From assembly GCA_013202895.1 (NCBI GenBank), contig JABMPR010000216.1, positions 1 to 46,330 of the forward strand: 46,330 nucleotides of DNA, in the 5' to 3' direction. The translations under genes were made by a program, and so were the position numbers. Below the pieces are notes generated by a model, which searched no databases, was not told the DNA's origin, and was given only the letters and a program-made list of their open reading frames with translations. Of this stretch, positions 26,573 to 35,001 are shown piece by piece. The stretch is from a bacterium (lineage in GTDB: Bacteria > Fidelibacterota > UBA8477 > JABMPR01). Positions within the stretch are counted from its first letter, which is position 1. Every line of letters starts with the position of its first letter.

Positions 26573-28899
26573 TCAGACTCATAATCAGCTATTGTTTTCT
26601 CTTATTGATGGGGATCTCAACTACAGCAAAAGCCCTAGATATCTCCGGTTTTGTCCATGATGCTCAAAGCGGTGAAAGTATCATCGGCGTAAATGTTTTT
26701 ATCAAGGCCAGCGGACGGGGAGCAGCTACCGATCTGGAAGGCTTCTTTATTCTCAGAAACGCTGGCGAGGGACATGTGGAACTCACTCTATCTCACATTG
26801 CTTATGAAGACACGATAATTGATCTGGTTCTGGGCGGGCAAAATCAGTTCATCTCAAGTATTGTGTTGAGACCTCATACCATTGACACCAAAGCCGTCGA
26901 GGTTGTGGGGCAACGCTCAAGCATCATCCAGGATATGGACATCTCAAGCCTCCAGGTTGATCCAGTGATTCTAACCGAAATTCCACAGCTTAATAAGGAT
27001 GTGTTTAATCTTGTGAAATTCTCACCCAGCGTGACTACCTCAGACCCCATGTCCCCCCAGTATTATGTGCGGGGCAGTGATCCCGGAGAGAACCTGGTCC
27101 AGATGGATGGCATGACCATATACAATCCACAACATTTTATGGGCTCCAGTGCCATCTTTAATCCCTATTCAATCAAAAATATAGAAATGTTGGTTGGCGG
27201 CTTTGATGCTGAATATGGCGGTCGCAACGCCTCCATCATGAATATTTCCACACGAGAGGGTCACAAGTCTGAAATCCATGGGGAATTTCGGCCCTCGATC
27301 TCCGGTATCAGTGGTGCCATAGAATTCCCTGCTGGTGAGCGTGGAACAGCCATGCTATCAGGGCGCATGTTCACAGATTTTATGCTGCGGGTCATAATGG
27401 GTACGCCCAATCTGGTCATGGATTATAACGCGGCTTATCAGGTGTTACTTGGAAAGACCCGTCTGAGGTTTTCCGGCTTTTTTGCTCGCGATTATATGGA
27501 TTATAGTGTTGATAATCTCATGCTTTTCTTTCCTGAGGATCTCTTTGATTCTTTTGGTGAAGGTTTTGTGACCAACACCACCAATCGGGCTTTGGGCGTA
27601 AAATTCAATTCGGTACTCCTACCGAACCTTACCCTGGAAGGGCAGGTCTATCACTCAGCCTCCACAGTTGATAATCTGACCTACTTCAATTACTCCATAT
27701 CTGACACTTCAGGCGAGAATCTTGCTGCGCTGGATTACAAAACCCATATCGAGAACAGCATCTCAGAAAATACGGGAAAAGCCAATCTGGCTTGGTATGC
27801 CTTCTGGAACCAAACTGTCAAGCTGGGTGCTGAGCTGAACGATATTAATTTTGCCAATGAAGTTGGCAGGTTCGATGCTCCAGCGAAGCCCAATGAATCG
27901 GGCACACAGTTTCAGGCCTTATTCCTTCAGGATAAAATTGAGTTTGGACCCCTGCAGATCAAGTTTGGACTGCGTAGCTCCAGATCTCTTGCCCAGGGTG
28001 ATTGGCAGATGGAACCTCGGGCATCCGCAAGCCTAAGGATTCCAGGTGGTCACCAGGTCAAGGCAGCTTATGGTAAATATTTCCAATACCTCACCACCAT
28101 GGATTCCAAAGGTGATGAGTTCATCCAGTTTCTGGACTACTATCAATCTCTGGAAGATCGAAAACCATTGAACTCCATTCATTACATCCTGGGTCTGTCC
28201 GGTCCCTTATTTGGAGATGTTGAGTATGAGATGAGTGCCTATTATAAAGATTTAAAACAGTTATACAGGGCGACCTACAGTAATACAGTTACAGCAGGCG
28301 AGCGCTCAGCGCTCATTGAAGGGGGTTCCGGGGAATCATATGGTTTTGAAGTATTGTTGAAAGGTGAATTTGGCCGTTTTTCTGGTTGGTTGGGTTATAA
28401 TTATTCCAAGGGATTTCGCAAGTATCCCTCCATTTTGAATGGCCGGCAAAGCTTGTTTGATGCAGATCAGCCTCACAATTTGAAATCTATACTCCTGTTC
28501 AAATTGACGCCTGATATTGTCGCCAGTTCGACCCTGCAATTCACGTCCGGCTTCCCTCGAACCTGGGAGACCGGAATGCGCATGCATTCCTCCTACGACC
28601 CGCTGACCAATACCATTGGCTGGTTCGCAACCTACCTCACTCCCAAGCGAAACAATGTGCGCTATCCTACCAGACTAGCCTGGGATATTGGTTGGAAGAA
28701 AAAACTGCGCTCCGGTTTTGGATTCAATCTGGCTGAATACCTCGGCGGGGTTGATGCTTACATGACAATGACCATCAGGAACCTGCTTTTTCTCCATCGA
28801 AACCCGGTCTACTACTTTTACATCCCGGAGTATGGTTATTATGGTATGGATGCAGAGCTTTTACCTTCAATCTTTTTTGGCTATAGCTTGGAATTTTAA
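26569..28899 (+). CDS. TonB-dependent outer-membrane receptor with carboxypeptidase-regulatory-like N-terminal domain
   Basis: 776 residues. Signal peptide about 1-22, then a CarboxypepD_reg-like Ig domain (about 24-110, with GFVHDAQSGESIIGVNVFI and AATDLEGFF). The plug follows, with YYVRGSDPGENLVQMDGMTIYN and IEMLVGGFDAEYGGRNASIMNI, then a beta-barrel ending in an aromatic residue (GYSLEF). Such receptors import substrates through the outer membrane with TonB-ExbBD energy. At 776 residues it is at the small end for this architecture. The substrate is unknown; no SusD partner is present, but a DUF4249-like lipoprotein gene follows, a pairing known in Bacteroidota. It overlaps the previous gene by 4 bases. 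Confidence 0.9.
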   Translation: MIRLIISYCFLLLMGISTTAKALDISGFVHDAQSGESIIGVNVFIKASGRGAATDLEGFFILRNAGEGHVELTLSHIAYEDTIIDLVLGGQNQFISSIVLRPHTIDTKAVEVVGQRSSIIQDMDISSLQVDPVILTEIPQLNKDVFNLVKFSPSVTTSDPMSPQYYVRGSDPGENLVQMDGMTIYNPQHFMGSSAIFNPYSIKNIEMLVGGFDAEYGGRNASIMNISTREGHKSEIHGEFRPSISGISGAIEFPAGERGTAMLSGRMFTDFMLRVIMGTPNLVMDYNAAYQVLLGKTRLRFSGFFARDYMDYSVDNLMLFFPEDLFDSFGEGFVTNTTNRALGVKFNSVLLPNLTLEGQVYHSASTVDNLTYFNYSISDTSGENLAALDYKTHIENSISENTGKANLAWYAFWNQTVKLGAELNDINFANEVGRFDAPAKPNESGTQFQALFLQDKIEFGPLQIKFGLRSSRSLAQGDWQMEPRASASLRIPGGHQVKAAYGKYFQYLTTMDSKGDEFIQFLDYYQSLEDRKPLNSIHYILGLSGPLFGDVEYEMSAYYKDLKQLYRATYSNTVTAGERSALIEGGSGESYGFEVLLKGEFGRFSGWLGYNYSKGFRKYPSILNGRQSLFDADQPHNLKSILLFKLTPDIVASSTLQFTSGFPRTWETGMRMHSSYDPLTNTIGWFATYLTPKRNNVRYPTRLAWDIGWKKKLRSGFGFNLAEYLGGVDAYMTMTIRNLLFLHRNPVYYFYIPEYGYYGMDAELLPSIFFGYSLEF

Positions 28900-28909
28900 A
28901 GGTGATGAT

Positions 28910-29842
28910 ATGGACATGACCAATAATACAATGCAAATGGGTACTCACCATCAGAATTTGCCATACTTCAACGGGGCTCAGTATGACACAGAACCCGAAG
29001 CTTGTCTCCCTCAGCTTGTCGAAGGGTCGAAACACAAGCTTGAGTACAGCAATAGAATCATTTTCTATTCTATGTACTTTTTGCTTTTTCTTGTTTTTTC
29101 AAGCTTGTTTACAAGCTGTGACTTGCCACATCAACCAGGTCCCATGCCAACAGATATCGTGGAAACGGAGTTTGAGCCCGGTTTGAACATTCTTGGTGTT
29201 CTTCGTGCCGACGCTGAGATGGGGACCTCCTTCATAAATATCAACAGGGCATTAACCACGGAAGAGATATACACTGATCCCATTGAGAATTTTTCACCAG
29301 AGGTGGATTATGTGAAGGTCAACTCAATCAACTCGGGAACAGAATATCTTTTCCTCCTGGCTGAGGACTCCCCTGATGAGGGAAACTATCGAGATTCGAC
29401 ACTGGATGTCCAGTCTGGAGAAACTTATGATCTGGAGATCAGTGCACCTGGTTTTCCCACATTGACAGCTGAGACAACGATCCCTCAGAAGCCTCAATTG
29501 CTCGCAAATACACTTTCACAAGCTGCTGGTCATATCTCATTTCAGCTTCAACATCATGCCAGTGCTTATGAATATAAGCTGTACTTAATCTTCCTTGAAA
29601 GTGCTCTGGAGAAGGTAGTCAAACCATCCAACGGGGATATCATAGAAGTTGACTGGAATTACGACACCAGCGACGGATCGCCTTTGTTTCTCATGCTTAC
29701 AGCATTGGATGAGAATCTGACCCGCTATGGGAGCAGCCCAATTTCCTTTATTCCCAATACTTACCATCCTGATGGTTCAACAGTCACGGGAGGCTATGGC
29801 TGTTTTGGGTCAGTTGCGATCACTCTCAATACCCTCGAGTAG
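28910..29842 (+). CDS. DUF4249-like lipoprotein with a repeat-derived N-terminal extension
   Basis: The frame runs from ATG 28910, which has AAAGGTGAT just upstream, but the lipoprotein signal (MYFLLFLVFSSLFTSC, from ATG 29072) begins 54 codons later. Residues before it derive partly from a dispersed palindromic repeat (28975-29047). So either translation begins at 29072, where no Shine-Dalgarno is visible, or the protein carries an unusually long N-region. The mature part resembles DUF4249 proteins: NILGVLRADAEMG near the start, a middle block on SGETYDLEISAPGFPTLTAETTIP, and a C-terminal beta-rich region. Such lipoproteins accompany TonB receptors at the outer membrane. It is last in the operon. 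The family assignment is by pattern and moderately secure. Confidence 0.7.
   Translation: MDMTNNTMQMGTHHQNLPYFNGAQYDTEPEACLPQLVEGSKHKLEYSNRIIFYSMYFLLFLVFSSLFTSCDLPHQPGPMPTDIVETEFEPGLNILGVLRADAEMGTSFININRALTTEEIYTDPIENFSPEVDYVKVNSINSGTEYLFLLAEDSPDEGNYRDSTLDVQSGETYDLEISAPGFPTLTAETTIPQKPQLLANTLSQAAGHISFQLQHHASAYEYKLYLIFLESALEKVVKPSNGDIIEVDWNYDTSDGSPLFLMLTALDENLTRYGSSPISFIPNTYHPDGSTVTGGYGCFGSVAITLNTLE
28975..29047 (+). repeat. Palindromic dispersed repeat inside the 5' part of the lipoprotein gene
   Basis: An 8-bp perfect inverted repeat AAGCTTGT/ACAAGCTT (28998-29005 with 29034-29041) encloses CCCTCAGCTTGTCGAAGGG, itself an imperfect palindrome of the CCTGAGCTTGTCGAAGG type frequent in bacterial intergenic regions. 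The preceding GGCTCAGTATGACA resembles repeat ends at 17463-17475 and 22905. No stop codon is introduced, so the host frame stays open. Confidence 0.65.
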
Positions 29843-29857
29843 GAATATTTTGGATTA

Positions 29858-29887
29858 GTCATTGCGAGCGTAATCGCGGGATTGCAG
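29858..29887 (+). repeat. Short dispersed repeat fragment
   Basis: GTCATTGCGAGCG followed by TAATCGCGGGATTGCAG is of the GTCATTGCGAG...GCAATC type found in many bacterial intergenic regions. Only one fragment is in the window, so the identification rests on familiarity with the motif. Confidence 0.4.
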
Positions 29888-30090
29888 TTTTCAGGAAGAT
29901 ATTTGTGTGTGATTTTGCCCCTAAAACCTGTGAGAGTTTGGTCTGTTGAGCCCTTTTACCTCGACTCAGCTTGGTATCACGATTCAGGGGAAGACGATAT
30001 ATTCGGGGGTGCTGATAATTCCATATTTCCGGTCGCTCCATTCAGCATCCCTCTTGCATTTTCCCTATTCATATCCTATGATTTACGATT

Positions 30091-30660
30091 ATGAAAAGCA
30101 CTGACTTAGGTGAGACAAAAATAACATCAGAGACCATCTTTAAAGGACAGTTACTTCATGTTACCCGAGATGAAGTTCTGCTACCTAATGGCAAAACCAG
30201 CGTCAGGGAAGGTATTCTCCATCCCGGGGCAGTTGTCGTCGTTCCTTTCCTGAATGAAAAGACCTTGATTATGGAGCGCCAGTATCGCTATTTCCCAGAT
30301 CGCGTGTTTTATGAGTTACCCGCTGGAAAAACCGACCCTGGAGAGGATTTCCTGACGACAGGCAAGCGCGAGTTATTGGAAGAGACCGGATTCGAAGCGG
30401 AAAAGTGGACTTTCCTCAGCCATCTTTATCCTGCCATTGGATATGCTGACGAAAAGATGACGGTCTATGCTGCTCAAGATCTAAGTTTTCGGGGAATCGA
30501 CCGAGATCAGGATGAATTCCTTGAGATCATTGAAATGCCATTGAATGAAGCCATGGAAATGCTCAGACGGGGTGAGATTACAGACGCCAAGACCATGGTT
30601 GGCTTGTTCTGGGCCGAGAAGCTGGCACGAGGTGAATGGGAGCCACATGTCTACGTCTGA
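30091..30660 (+). CDS. NUDIX hydrolase, ADP-ribose pyrophosphatase-like
   Basis: 189 residues. The NUDIX box G-x5-E-x7-R-E-x2-E-E-x-G is complete, seen as GKTDPGEDF to KRELLEETGFE (about 88-112), and supplies the metal-binding Glu residues. The N-terminal strands (ETIFKGQLLHVTRDEV) and the post-box segment YPAIGYADEKMTVYAAQDL are typical of the ADP-ribose/NDP-sugar pyrophosphatase subfamily. It probably clears ADP-ribose or related nucleotides in the cytoplasm. It is first of five closely spaced genes; the Rieske gene starts inside its last codons. No strong Shine-Dalgarno precedes ATG 30091. Confidence 0.9.
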   Translation: MKSTDLGETKITSETIFKGQLLHVTRDEVLLPNGKTSVREGILHPGAVVVVPFLNEKTLIMERQYRYFPDRVFYELPAGKTDPGEDFLTTGKRELLEETGFEAEKWTFLSHLYPAIGYADEKMTVYAAQDLSFRGIDRDQDEFLEIIEMPLNEAMEMLRRGEITDAKTMVGLFWAEKLARGEWEPHVYV

Positions 30661-31009
30661 TTTTATTTATGCCTGTTTGAAAAAAGACATCCCAATGAAT
30701 GCTGCAAAAAATGTGAGAGTTGCTGGTCTTGAAATTGCCATATTCCACACGGCGGAGGGCTATGTTGCAAGGTCAGGAGTCTGCAAACACAACGCCTTCA
30801 AGCTTGAGCTTTGTGATGTTTCTGGTGATATTGTAAGCTGTCCACGCCATGGGTGGCGATATCGAATATCCAATGGTAAAGGAGTTAAACCCAGCTGGAC
30901 ACAGCTTGATATTTATGCACTTGAGATCCGGGACGAGGAGATCTGGGTGCAAGCCATAGCAGATCAATCAAATCAGGATGATTTTGACACCTCAGCATTT
31001 GATTGGTAA
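30647..31009 (+). CDS. Rieske-type [2Fe-2S] ferredoxin
   Basis: 120 residues from ATG 30647, which overlaps the NUDIX gene end by 14 bases and has GGTGAATGGGAG upstream. A longer frame opens at 30545 but that part is only a shadow of the NUDIX gene. The cluster ligands are C46-x-H48 (CKHNAF) and C65-x2-H68 (CPRHGW), the Rieske pattern. Such small soluble Rieske proteins serve as electron carriers for oxygenases or nitrite reductases, but no such partner is nearby. Its redox partner is unknown. Confidence 0.88.
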   Translation: MSTSDFIYACLKKDIPMNAAKNVRVAGLEIAIFHTAEGYVARSGVCKHNAFKLELCDVSGDIVSCPRHGWRYRISNGKGVKPSWTQLDIYALEIRDEEIWVQAIADQSNQDDFDTSAFDW

Positions 31010-31027
31010 AATAAAGGGGAGAATATT

Positions 31028-31687
31028 ATGTCGGAAGTAGCAGTCGTATTATCTGGGGCAGGCTTTTTAGATGGTGCAGAAATTCAGGAAAGTGTCATTA
31101 CAATGCTCACACTGGATAAAGCTGGAGTCAAGTACCAATGTATGGCTCCAGATGTAGCCCAGATGCACGTGGTTAACCACTTCACCGGTGAAGTTAGCGA
31201 GGGGGAAGAGAGAAATGTCCTGGTCGAGGCTGCCCGGATTGCACGAACAAAGATTATTGATATTGCTATCGCAAATCCCAATGATTACGATGCAGTCATC
31301 TTTCCAGGGGGTTACGGTGCCGCCAAAAACCTATCCAATTTTGCGGTCAAAGGTGCCGCCAGCAGCGTCCAGCAGGATGTTCTGCAGTTTGCCCGTAGCT
31401 TTGCCGCAACTGGTAAACCAATGGGCTTTGTATGTATCTCTCCAGCTCTTATTCCGCATATCTATGGGGCAGATGCAAAATTAACCATTGGATCAGATGC
31501 CGACACTGCAGCCGCAATAACTGAAATGGGAGGAGTTCACGTCAATTGTCCGGTCCAGGATTTTGTTGTTGATGAAGAACGCAAGATCGTATCCACCCCG
31601 GCTTACATGTTGGATGAACGAATTGGGGATGTAGCGACAGGAATTGAAAAGTTAGTACACAAAGTGATTGAGATGATAAATGGATAA
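31028..31687 (+). CDS. elbB: ElbB-like class I glutamine amidotransferase-fold protein
   Basis: 219 residues of the DJ-1/PfpI-related fold. ElbB features are SGAGFLDGAEIQESV at the N-terminus, the segment VVNHFTGE, the oxyanion-region FPGGYGAAKNLSNFA and the nucleophile elbow GFVCISPALIP carrying the reactive Cys. ElbB was linked with early isoprenoid production in E. coli and has glyoxalase-like activity; its true role is not settled. ATG 31028 has a GGGGAG motif upstream. The cupin gene starts 8 bases before its stop, so the two are coupled. Confidence 0.9.
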   Translation: MSEVAVVLSGAGFLDGAEIQESVITMLTLDKAGVKYQCMAPDVAQMHVVNHFTGEVSEGEERNVLVEAARIARTKIIDIAIANPNDYDAVIFPGGYGAAKNLSNFAVKGAASSVQQDVLQFARSFAATGKPMGFVCISPALIPHIYGADAKLTIGSDADTAAAITEMGGVHVNCPVQDFVVDEERKIVSTPAYMLDERIGDVATGIEKLVHKVIEMING

Positions 31688-32009
31688 TTATGTCAAAGAT
31701 CTAAAGCGGGTAACCCACTTTTCAGAAGATACTGCCCTTGTAAATTCAATGTTTAAGAGTGATCAGCTGCAGCTGGATGTCTTGAATCTGAATTCCCAGC
31801 AATATATCTCCCCAGAAATCGAGCCCCTTTCAGATATCATTTATTTCGTCCTACGGGGTGAAGGTGTGTTTGAGGTGGGGGATGAAGTCCTGATTCTGAC
31901 CCGCAACACGACCGTACTTGTGGAACCTGGGGTGAGCTCGGGAATCATAAATGAAAGTGATGAGCAACTCAGCGTACTAAAAATACTTGCACCTCCCGGC
32001 ATTCATTAA
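31680..32009 (+). CDS. Cupin-domain protein
   Basis: 109 residues forming a single small cupin barrel. The first cupin block is around PLSDIIYFVLRGEGVFEVGDE (about 49-69), and the second around TTVLVEPGVSSGIINESDEQLSVLKI. The usual metal-binding His residues of motif 1 (HxH) are not visible, so it may lack a canonical metal site. It overlaps the ElbB-like gene by 8 bases and precedes the Lon-N-like gene by 9 bases. The role is unknown; small cupins often bind sugars or regulate partners. Confidence 0.8.
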   Translation: MDNYVKDLKRVTHFSEDTALVNSMFKSDQLQLDVLNLNSQQYISPEIEPLSDIIYFVLRGEGVFEVGDEVLILTRNTTVLVEPGVSSGIINESDEQLSVLKILAPPGIH

Positions 32010-32018
32010 AAGCAGATA

Positions 32019-32684
32019 ATGAAAAAAGCTGAATCACTGCACGCTCCAGTTTTTCCACTGCCAACGGTCAATCTCTTTCCAGAGACCACTGCCAGTTATC
32101 ACATTTTTGAACCAAGGTATGTTGAAATGATCCAAAGTGTACTTGAACAGGACGGATTACTGGCAATGGGGGTTCTCAGACCTGGTTATGAAGATGAATA
32201 CTACGGGACTCCTGAAATTTATCCTGTGGGCTGTTTGGGTCAGATTCAATCCTATGAAGAATTGGAAAACGGTAACTATAATATTGTCCTGGCAGGTTTA
32301 TTCAGGGTTGGTTTTGGCCAAGTGATCAAGGATAATCCCTTTCGAGTTGTTGAGATGCAGGAGCTGCCCGAATATGATCGTGAGCATGATTTTCGGGAAG
32401 AACGTGAAGATTTGCTGTTACGCTTGAACTATCTGGTTGAGCATTCCCCTGAGAAACTTGATTTTAGTCCTCTTCTGGGTGGAGACGATTCATTCATCGC
32501 TCTGGTAAATATGATCGCCCGCACGCTTCCTCTGAAGAATACGGAGCATTATCAACTCTTGGCTCTAGACTCGGTTCGTGAGCGTGCTAATGGAGCCTTA
32601 AGGCATATTGATGATCAAATCGAAACCATCGAACTGATGAAAAGAATCGACCCTAGAATTTCTGATGAGATCTCTTTGAATTAG
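32019..32684 (+). CDS. Lon N-terminal (substrate-binding) domain protein
   Basis: 221 residues with the Lon substrate-binding fold alone: FPLPTVNLFPETTASYHIFEPRY at the N-terminus, GVLRPG, IYPVGCLGQI and NIVLAGLFRVGF. No ATPase or Ser-Lys protease domain follows. Such stand-alone Lon-N proteins are common; they may bind unfolded proteins, with a function not yet defined. It is the last gene of the run from 30091, followed by 417 non-coding bases. Confidence 0.9.
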   Translation: MKKAESLHAPVFPLPTVNLFPETTASYHIFEPRYVEMIQSVLEQDGLLAMGVLRPGYEDEYYGTPEIYPVGCLGQIQSYEELENGNYNIVLAGLFRVGFGQVIKDNPFRVVEMQELPEYDREHDFREEREDLLLRLNYLVEHSPEKLDFSPLLGGDDSFIALVNMIARTLPLKNTEHYQLLALDSVRERANGALRHIDDQIETIELMKRIDPRISDEISLN

Positions 32685-33101
32685 TTAAAGTATTTAGGCT
32701 GATTTTCAGTTTAGCTTGTCACAGCGACAAATCAACAAACAATGTGGCGAAATACGGCAAGTAAATAGTCCACATCCCCAAAACGCCGGTTCAACCTCTT
32801 TTATTCCCCTGATAATTAATTTCTTCAAGAAGAGACACAGGAATTAGATATACCTCCTTGGTCTAAGAAAAAATATGAAACACCTATAATGGAAATAGTA
32901 GCGCGGGTAAACTAATAACTTGGTGGTGAATTGCTAGCTGTTAGCCATTTCTAAAGTGCTTTGCTGACCCAGTCAAAGACACTTGATATTCTTAAATATT
33001 GTTAACTGGAATCCAATGTGCTGGCATGTGCTTTGCAAATACTATCACAACGATGAAGGCAATAAATTTTAATAACCGATCATACTTACAAGGATGCCAT
33101 T
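32685..33101. other. Hydrogenase upstream region
   Basis: 417 non-coding bases. It holds the sigma54-type promoter at 33022-33037, an inverted repeat TTGTC-ACAGC-GACAA at 32716-32730 and a partial palindrome GCTAGCTGTTAGC at 32933-32945 (77 bases before the -24 box). Either could be an activator site, but neither matches a site I can name. Confidence 0.5.
33022..33037 (+). promoter_or_regulatory. sigma54 (-24/-12) promoter of the hydrogenase operon
   Basis: TGGCAT-GTGCT-TTGCA matches the sigma54 consensus TGGCAC-N5-TTGCW at all but one position. GG (33023-33024) and GC (33035-33036) are separated by exactly 10 bases, as this class requires. The ATG of the first hydrogenase gene lies 64 bases downstream with AAGGA before it. 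Expression would then need an enhancer-binding AAA+ activator, which is not encoded in the window. Confidence 0.75.
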
Positions 33102-34136
33102 ATGGAGTGTTATTCTCTATTACGGACTGATGTCCCAGACTTGATCGATCACCTGGGGGCTTATGGGGAGATCGTAGCACCTCATAGCAAAGGGGATGTT
33201 TCGTATTCATTTGAAGTTGTACAAGACAGTAATAAAGTTGTGTTAGATTATGATAGAACTCTATTACCCTTAAAAAAAATGTTTTTACCCCCGCAAGAAA
33301 AACTTATGGATTTTTCACTCAAATCTTTGAGCTATACACCTATCAAATTGCATATTAAACCAAGGGTCTTTTTTGCTATACATAGTTATGAGATGCAATC
33401 AATTTTAAGATTGGATCATAGTATGCTCTCAGGACAGGCCGAATCGAATTATCTCAGGCGTCGTAAAAAATCGCGATTTATCGGAATCTCATTTAAGCCA
33501 GATGAATTTCACTTTTCTGAAAGCGTTGGGATACCCATTGAGGAGATGGAGGGCTTTGACCTCTATCTAAATGAAGTTGATGGTGATTATCAGCTATATG
33601 TGCTTACAAAAAATGGACATTCGCTGATTGAGGGCTTTGAAAAAATCAAAACGGCCGAGCCGGAAATCGCAGAAGACCGAAAATTTAATAAAAAGATACG
33701 TTTTCATTATAATCGATTACCCCAGGTCTTCCAATATGCCTATCATTCTGAAATCTGGGCTGAAGTGGCCTCACGCTGTGTCGGTTGCGGGTCCTGCACA
33801 CTGACTTGTCCGACTTGTTTCTGTTTTGATGTAAAAGACGAGGTGACTGTCACTGCAGAATCAGGAATGCGTCAACGTAGCTGGGATAGTTGTATGTTAA
33901 GCACATTTGCAGAGATTGCCGGTGGCGAAAACTTTCGTGAAAAAACCATCAATCGAACGCGACATCGTTTATACCGAAAATTTAAATATATAACTGACGA
34001 AGAAGGCTTGCCCTGGTGTGTCGGATGTGGTCGGTGTACTGCTTTTTGTCCCGCTGAAATCTCTCTCCCTGATATATTGAATGATCTCATAAACGAAGAT
34101 GAAAAAGCCCAACATCACCATCAGGTGATGGCATAA
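33102..34136 (+). CDS. hydB: [NiFe] hydrogenase group 3b, beta subunit (4Fe-4S)
   Basis: 344 residues. The C-terminal part carries two ferredoxin-type cysteine sets: from C226, CVGCGSCTLTCPTCFCF, and from C306, CVGCGRCTAFCP, each ending in the CP typical of [4Fe-4S] ligation. The N-terminal 200 residues match the sulfhydrogenase beta-subunit type (HydB) with PHSKGDVSYSFE and KMFLPPQEKLMDF. It passes electrons between the NAD(P)-binding gamma subunit and the small subunit, in the cytoplasm. First gene after the sigma54-type promoter; AAGGA supports ATG 33102. The order beta-gamma-delta-alpha equals that of soluble hydrogenase I of Pyrococcus. Confidence 0.9.
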   Translation: MECYSLLRTDVPDLIDHLGAYGEIVAPHSKGDVSYSFEVVQDSNKVVLDYDRTLLPLKKMFLPPQEKLMDFSLKSLSYTPIKLHIKPRVFFAIHSYEMQSILRLDHSMLSGQAESNYLRRRKKSRFIGISFKPDEFHFSESVGIPIEEMEGFDLYLNEVDGDYQLYVLTKNGHSLIEGFEKIKTAEPEIAEDRKFNKKIRFHYNRLPQVFQYAYHSEIWAEVASRCVGCGSCTLTCPTCFCFDVKDEVTVTAESGMRQRSWDSCMLSTFAEIAGGENFREKTINRTRHRLYRKFKYITDEEGLPWCVGCGRCTAFCPAEISLPDILNDLINEDEKAQHHHQVMA

Positions 34137-34149
34137 AAGGGGGGCAATC

Positions 34150-35001
34150 ATGAAACGCATACAAGATGTAAGTGAAGAAGAAATTAAAGATCTCTATTAC
34201 CCCACGATGTGCAAGGTGACAAAAGCACGGCAGATTACTTCGATGGAAAAATGGTATGAGCTGGAAATGCCTGCCAGTCAGGACCTGGGACATGGTCCAG
34301 GTCAATTCGTAGAGGTCTCCGCTTTCGGTATTGGAGAAGCACCCATCTCAATTTCAAGCTCACCCTCCCAGAAAGGCAGTTTCGAGCTTTGTATCCGACA
34401 GGTCGGCACCTTGACAAATGTACTCAAGAACTATGGGGAAGGCGATTCGATCGGAATCCGTGGACCTTTTGGGACTGGCTATCCCATGGAATCATTATTG
34501 GGAAAAGATATTTTGATTATTGCCGGTGGAATTGGATTGGTTCCGCTCCGATCATTGATTCACTATGTGTTGGATAAACGTGAGGAGTTCGGTCGTTTAA
34601 TCATTCTCTATGGTGCAAAAAATCCTTCAGAATTACTATTTAAAGAAGAATTAAGCGATTGGGAAGCGCGAGATGATGTGGAATTACATCTCACAGTGGA
34701 TCAAGCAGATGATACCTGGACAGGAAACACGGGTGTAATTACAACCCTTATTCCTGAATTGGATCTTAATCTTAACATGACCATCGCAGCTATCACCGGT
34801 CCGCCTATCATGTACAAATTTGTCATCATGTCATTAAAATCAAAGCAACTCCAGGATGATCATATATATGTTTCACTGGAGCGTCGGATGAAATGTGGAG
34901 TTGGTAAGTGTGGTCACTGCCAGATAAATGGTGTTTACTGCTGTCAGGATGGTCCTGTTTTTAACTACTCTGATATTAAACCGTTGCGGGAGGCTCTTTA
35001 A
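34150..35001 (+). CDS. hydG: [NiFe] hydrogenase group 3b, gamma subunit (FAD/NAD(P)H reductase)
   Basis: 283 residues of the ferredoxin-NADP reductase fold. The FAD-binding part includes GPGQFVEVSAFGIGEAPISI, the nucleotide-binding loop is IIAGGIGLVPLRSLI, and the C-terminal [2Fe-2S] ligands are C249, C254, C257 (MKCGVGKCGHC) and C264 or C265. It exchanges electrons with NAD(P)H, so the hydrogenase can both oxidise H2 and make it from NADPH. Its stop overlaps the next start (TAATG at 35001). Confidence 0.92.
   Translation: MKRIQDVSEEEIKDLYYPTMCKVTKARQITSMEKWYELEMPASQDLGHGPGQFVEVSAFGIGEAPISISSSPSQKGSFELCIRQVGTLTNVLKNYGEGDSIGIRGPFGTGYPMESLLGKDILIIAGGIGLVPLRSLIHYVLDKREEFGRLIILYGAKNPSELLFKEELSDWEARDDVELHLTVDQADDTWTGNTGVITTLIPELDLNLNMTIAAITGPPIMYKFVIMSLKSKQLQDDHIYVSLERRMKCGVGKCGHCQINGVYCCQDGPVFNYSDIKPLREAL

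Noticed and set aside
30545-30646. Upstream extension of the Rieske protein
   Set aside because: It is a shadow of the NUDIX gene; the ATG at 30647 has a purine-rich site and gives a normal domain length.
32716-32730. TTGTC-ACAGC-GACAA as activator site for the hydrogenase promoter
   Set aside because: Symmetric but about 290 bases upstream and not matching a site I can name; too weak to call as a feature.
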